Shown: piece after piece, positions 5,747 through 7,633 of the stretch
How the letters are laid out: every line of letters starts with the position of its first letter
Position numbering within the stretch: position 1 is the stretch's first letter
Source: Flavobacterium sp.
GTDB lineage: Bacteria > Bacteroidota > Bacteroidia > Flavobacteriales > Flavobacteriaceae
DNA length: 7,633 nucleotides
Assembly: GCA_005792865.1 (NCBI GenBank)
Contig: SXQR01000141.1
Coordinates: forward strand, 1 to 7,633
Direction of reading: 5' to 3'
Program-made: the position numbers and the translations under genes
The notes under the pieces: model-generated
Told to the model about the DNA's origin: nothing
The model's input: only the letters and a program-made list of their open reading frames with translations
Databases searched by the model: none

Positions 5747-7633
5747 ATGAAAAACCTTTCCAAGTACTATCCACACCTGTTGAGCCTTGCGGGTTTTATC
5801 CTCATCGCCCTCGTCTATTTCTATCCGGTCCTCCAGGGGAAGGAACTTTTCCAGTCGGATATCGTACAGTACACGGGCATGGCCAGGGAGCAAACAGATT
5901 TTCGATCGCAGACCGGTGAGGAGCCTTATTGGACCAACTCCGCTTTTGGCGGCATGCCAACCTACCAGCTTGGGGCGAAGTATCCGCACAATTATGTGAA
6001 GATGCTGGATTCGGCGCTGCGATTCTTGCCGCGGCCTGCAGACTATCTTTTTCTTTACTTCGCCGGCTTTTACGTCTTGCTCCTGGTTTTGCGCGCCAAC
6101 CCTTTGCGCGCCTTCTTCGGGGCGCTGGCCTTTGGATTGTCCACCTACCTGATCATCATATTGGGCGTCGGCCACAACGCGAAAGCACATGCCATTGCCT
6201 ATATGCCGCTTGTATTGGCGGGTATCGTAATGGTATTCCGCAAACGTTACATCGCGGGCGGGCTTTTGACCATGGTGGCCGCAGCGCTTGAGATCCAGGC
6301 CAATCACTTCCAGATGACCTATTATCTCTTACTGTTGGTCTTGGTGTTTGCGGTTTATTTTACCGTAAATTCCATCAGGAAAAAGGATTTTGCGCACCTG
6401 ATTAAAGCCGCCGGGATCTTTGCCGTCGCGGGACTGCTCGCCCTCGGCGCGAATGCAACCAACCTGATGGCAACCGCCGAATACGCCCAGCATTCCACCC
6501 GGGGCAAGACCGGGCTGACCTATCTGCCTGACGGTTCGCCGCGCACGGGCAACGATGCGCTCTCGCGTGAATACATCACCGAATACAGCTATGGCCTGGC
6601 CGAAAGTTTCAACCTGGTCGCGCCCCGGCTTTTCGGCGGGTCCAACAGCGAGAATTTAGGTCGTGACAGCCATGTTTATGAATTCATCATCGGGAAAGGG
6701 GCGCCGGAAGACCAGGCGAGGGAATTTGCCTCGGCCCTTCCAGCCTATTGGGGCGACCAACCGATCGTGGCGGGCCCTGCCTATATCGGTGCCGTCGTGT
6801 TCTTCCTGGCGATGTTGGGCCTGTTCTTTTCTTCGAGGCGGATCAGGTTTGCCTTCCTGGCCGGAGCCTTGCTGTCCCTGATGCTGTCCTGGGGGAAAAA
6901 TTTTGCCTTCCTGACCGATTTTTTCATCGATTTTGTACCAATGTACAGCTCCTTCAGGGCAGTCTCGTCCATCCAGGTGCTTTTGGAGCTCTGCATGCCC
7001 GCACTGGCCGTAATGGGGCTTGAATCATTTTTGAAAATGGAGCCGGAGACACGTTGGCCCGCGCTGTGGAAAACCGCCGCCGGAACCCTCGGGCTGCTCG
7101 TGGTGCTTTTGCTGTTCAAGGGTAGCTTTTCTTTTGGGGGCGCGGCAGATGGCTATTTTGCGGAGAATTACGGCCCCGAATTCCTCGAGGCGCTCAAGAA
7201 CGACCGGAAGACGTTGTATTCGGCCGATTTGCTCCGGTCCGGGTTCCTGATCGCGGCATCGGCACTGGCGCTGTATTTCTTCCACAAGGGCCGCATCACG
7301 CAGGTTACGGTTGTTGTCATCGTGGGGTTGCTCATGGTTTCCGACCTTTTCCTGATCGACAAGAATTACCTCGATGCAAAGGCATTCGTCTCGGCAAGGC
7401 AGGTGCGAGAACCTTTCGTGCCCTCGCAGGCCGACCAGCAGATCCTCCAGGACCCCGGGCATTACCGCGTTTTTGAAATTGCCGGCAACATTTCCAGTGC
7501 CCGCGCCTCCTATTTCCACAAGTCATTGGGCGGATACCACGCCGCCAAGCCGCGAAGGTTCCAGGAAATCTTCGATTACCAAATTGCCCAAAACAATCTT
7601 GAGGTCTACAATATGCTGAACGTAAAATACGTG
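5747..7633 (+). CDS. YfhO family multi-spanning membrane protein, partial (3' end outside window)
   Basis: The frame from the ATG at 5747 stays open for 629 codons to the right edge; homologues in Bacteroidota run to roughly 800 or more residues, so the C-terminal part is missing. A first membrane helix (about 11-29) is followed by a conserved extracytoplasmic loop with SDIVQYTGMA (37-46) and EEPYWTNSAFGGMPTYQ (58-74), the hallmark of YfhO proteins and reminiscent of the acidic first loop of GT-C glycosyltransferases. Many hydrophobic segments follow, to about residue 540. The soluble part then starts with YRVFEIAGN and the conserved YFHKSLGGYHAAK (about 575-600). In Firmicutes, YfhO proteins are implicated in glycosylating cell-envelope polymers; in Bacteroidota the substrate is unknown. 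A possible weak promoter TATTTTTA (5716-5723, one mismatch to consensus) precedes it, but cotranscription with the DUF4834 gene is likely. No Shine-Dalgarno sequence is visible. Confidence 0.92.
   Translation, partial: MKNLSKYYPHLLSLAGFILIALVYFYPVLQGKELFQSDIVQYTGMAREQTDFRSQTGEEPYWTNSAFGGMPTYQLGAKYPHNYVKMLDSALRFLPRPADYLFLYFAGFYVLLLVLRANPLRAFFGALAFGLSTYLIIILGVGHNAKAHAIAYMPLVLAGIVMVFRKRYIAGGLLTMVAAALEIQANHFQMTYYLLLLVLVFAVYFTVNSIRKKDFAHLIKAAGIFAVAGLLALGANATNLMATAEYAQHSTRGKTGLTYLPDGSPRTGNDALSREYITEYSYGLAESFNLVAPRLFGGSNSENLGRDSHVYEFIIGKGAPEDQAREFASALPAYWGDQPIVAGPAYIGAVVFFLAMLGLFFSSRRIRFAFLAGALLSLMLSWGKNFAFLTDFFIDFVPMYSSFRAVSSIQVLLELCMPALAVMGLESFLKMEPETRWPALWKTAAGTLGLLVVLLLFKGSFSFGGAADGYFAENYGPEFLEALKNDRKTLYSADLLRSGFLIAASALALYFFHKGRITQVTVVVIVGLLMVSDLFLIDKNYLDAKAFVSARQVREPFVPSQADQQILQDPGHYRVFEIAGNISSARASYFHKSLGGYHAAKPRRFQEIFDYQIAQNNLEVYNMLNVKYV

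Noticed and set aside
5729..6307. Minus-strand open frame of 192 codons
   Set aside because: It is antisense to the start of the YfhO gene, whose plus-strand frame carries the conserved family motifs.
7025..7519. Minus-strand open frame of 164 codons
   Set aside because: It is antisense to the YfhO gene, low in recognisable features, and without a promoter or family match.

Overview
The window looks like a chromosomal segment from a member of Bacteroidota, most likely a Flavobacteriaceae-type organism with fairly high GC. The evidence is three TAnnTTTG-type promoter boxes upstream of genes, no Shine-Dalgarno sequence before any start, a DUF4834-family small membrane protein (a Bacteroidota family), an α-oxoamine synthase beginning MVKDLFERIQ as in flavobacterial homologues, and a Bacteroidota-style relaxed lipobox. 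There are seven protein genes, two of them cut by the window edges. I see no tRNA, rRNA, CRISPR array, transposase or phage gene.

Layout from left to right. (1) 1-1089, + strand: the C-terminal part of a hybrid sensor histidine kinase (end of HisKA, HATPase_c, receiver). (2) 1090-1284: a non-coding gap with a nested inverted repeat and then a flavobacterial promoter. (3) 1285-2553, +: a PLP-dependent α-oxoamine synthase of the serine palmitoyltransferase / cysteate acyltransferase / KBL / BioF group. (4) 2554-2698: a composite tandem repeat ending in nine perfect copies of the heptamer GCAAGAA. (5) 2727-3197, +: a small lipoprotein of unknown function. (6) 4367-3249 and 5341-4364, - strand: a two-gene operon encoding an outer-membrane channel-like protein and then a GNAT-fold acyltransferase-like protein, coupled by an ATGA overlap. 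(7) 5450-5704 and 5747 to the right edge, +: a DUF4834 protein followed by a large YfhO-family multi-spanning membrane protein, divergent from the operon in (6).

A shared theme is possible but not proven: most genes concern the cell envelope. The α-oxoamine synthase could make a sphingoid-like or capnoid (sulfonolipid) base. The GNAT-like protein belongs to a fold used for N-acylating such bases in other bacteria. The MetA-type barrel, the lipoprotein and YfhO all act in or on the envelope. The most interesting points are this possible aminolipid gene pair, the heptamer array that fills the gap before the lipoprotein gene, and the nested inverted repeat at 1117-1202.
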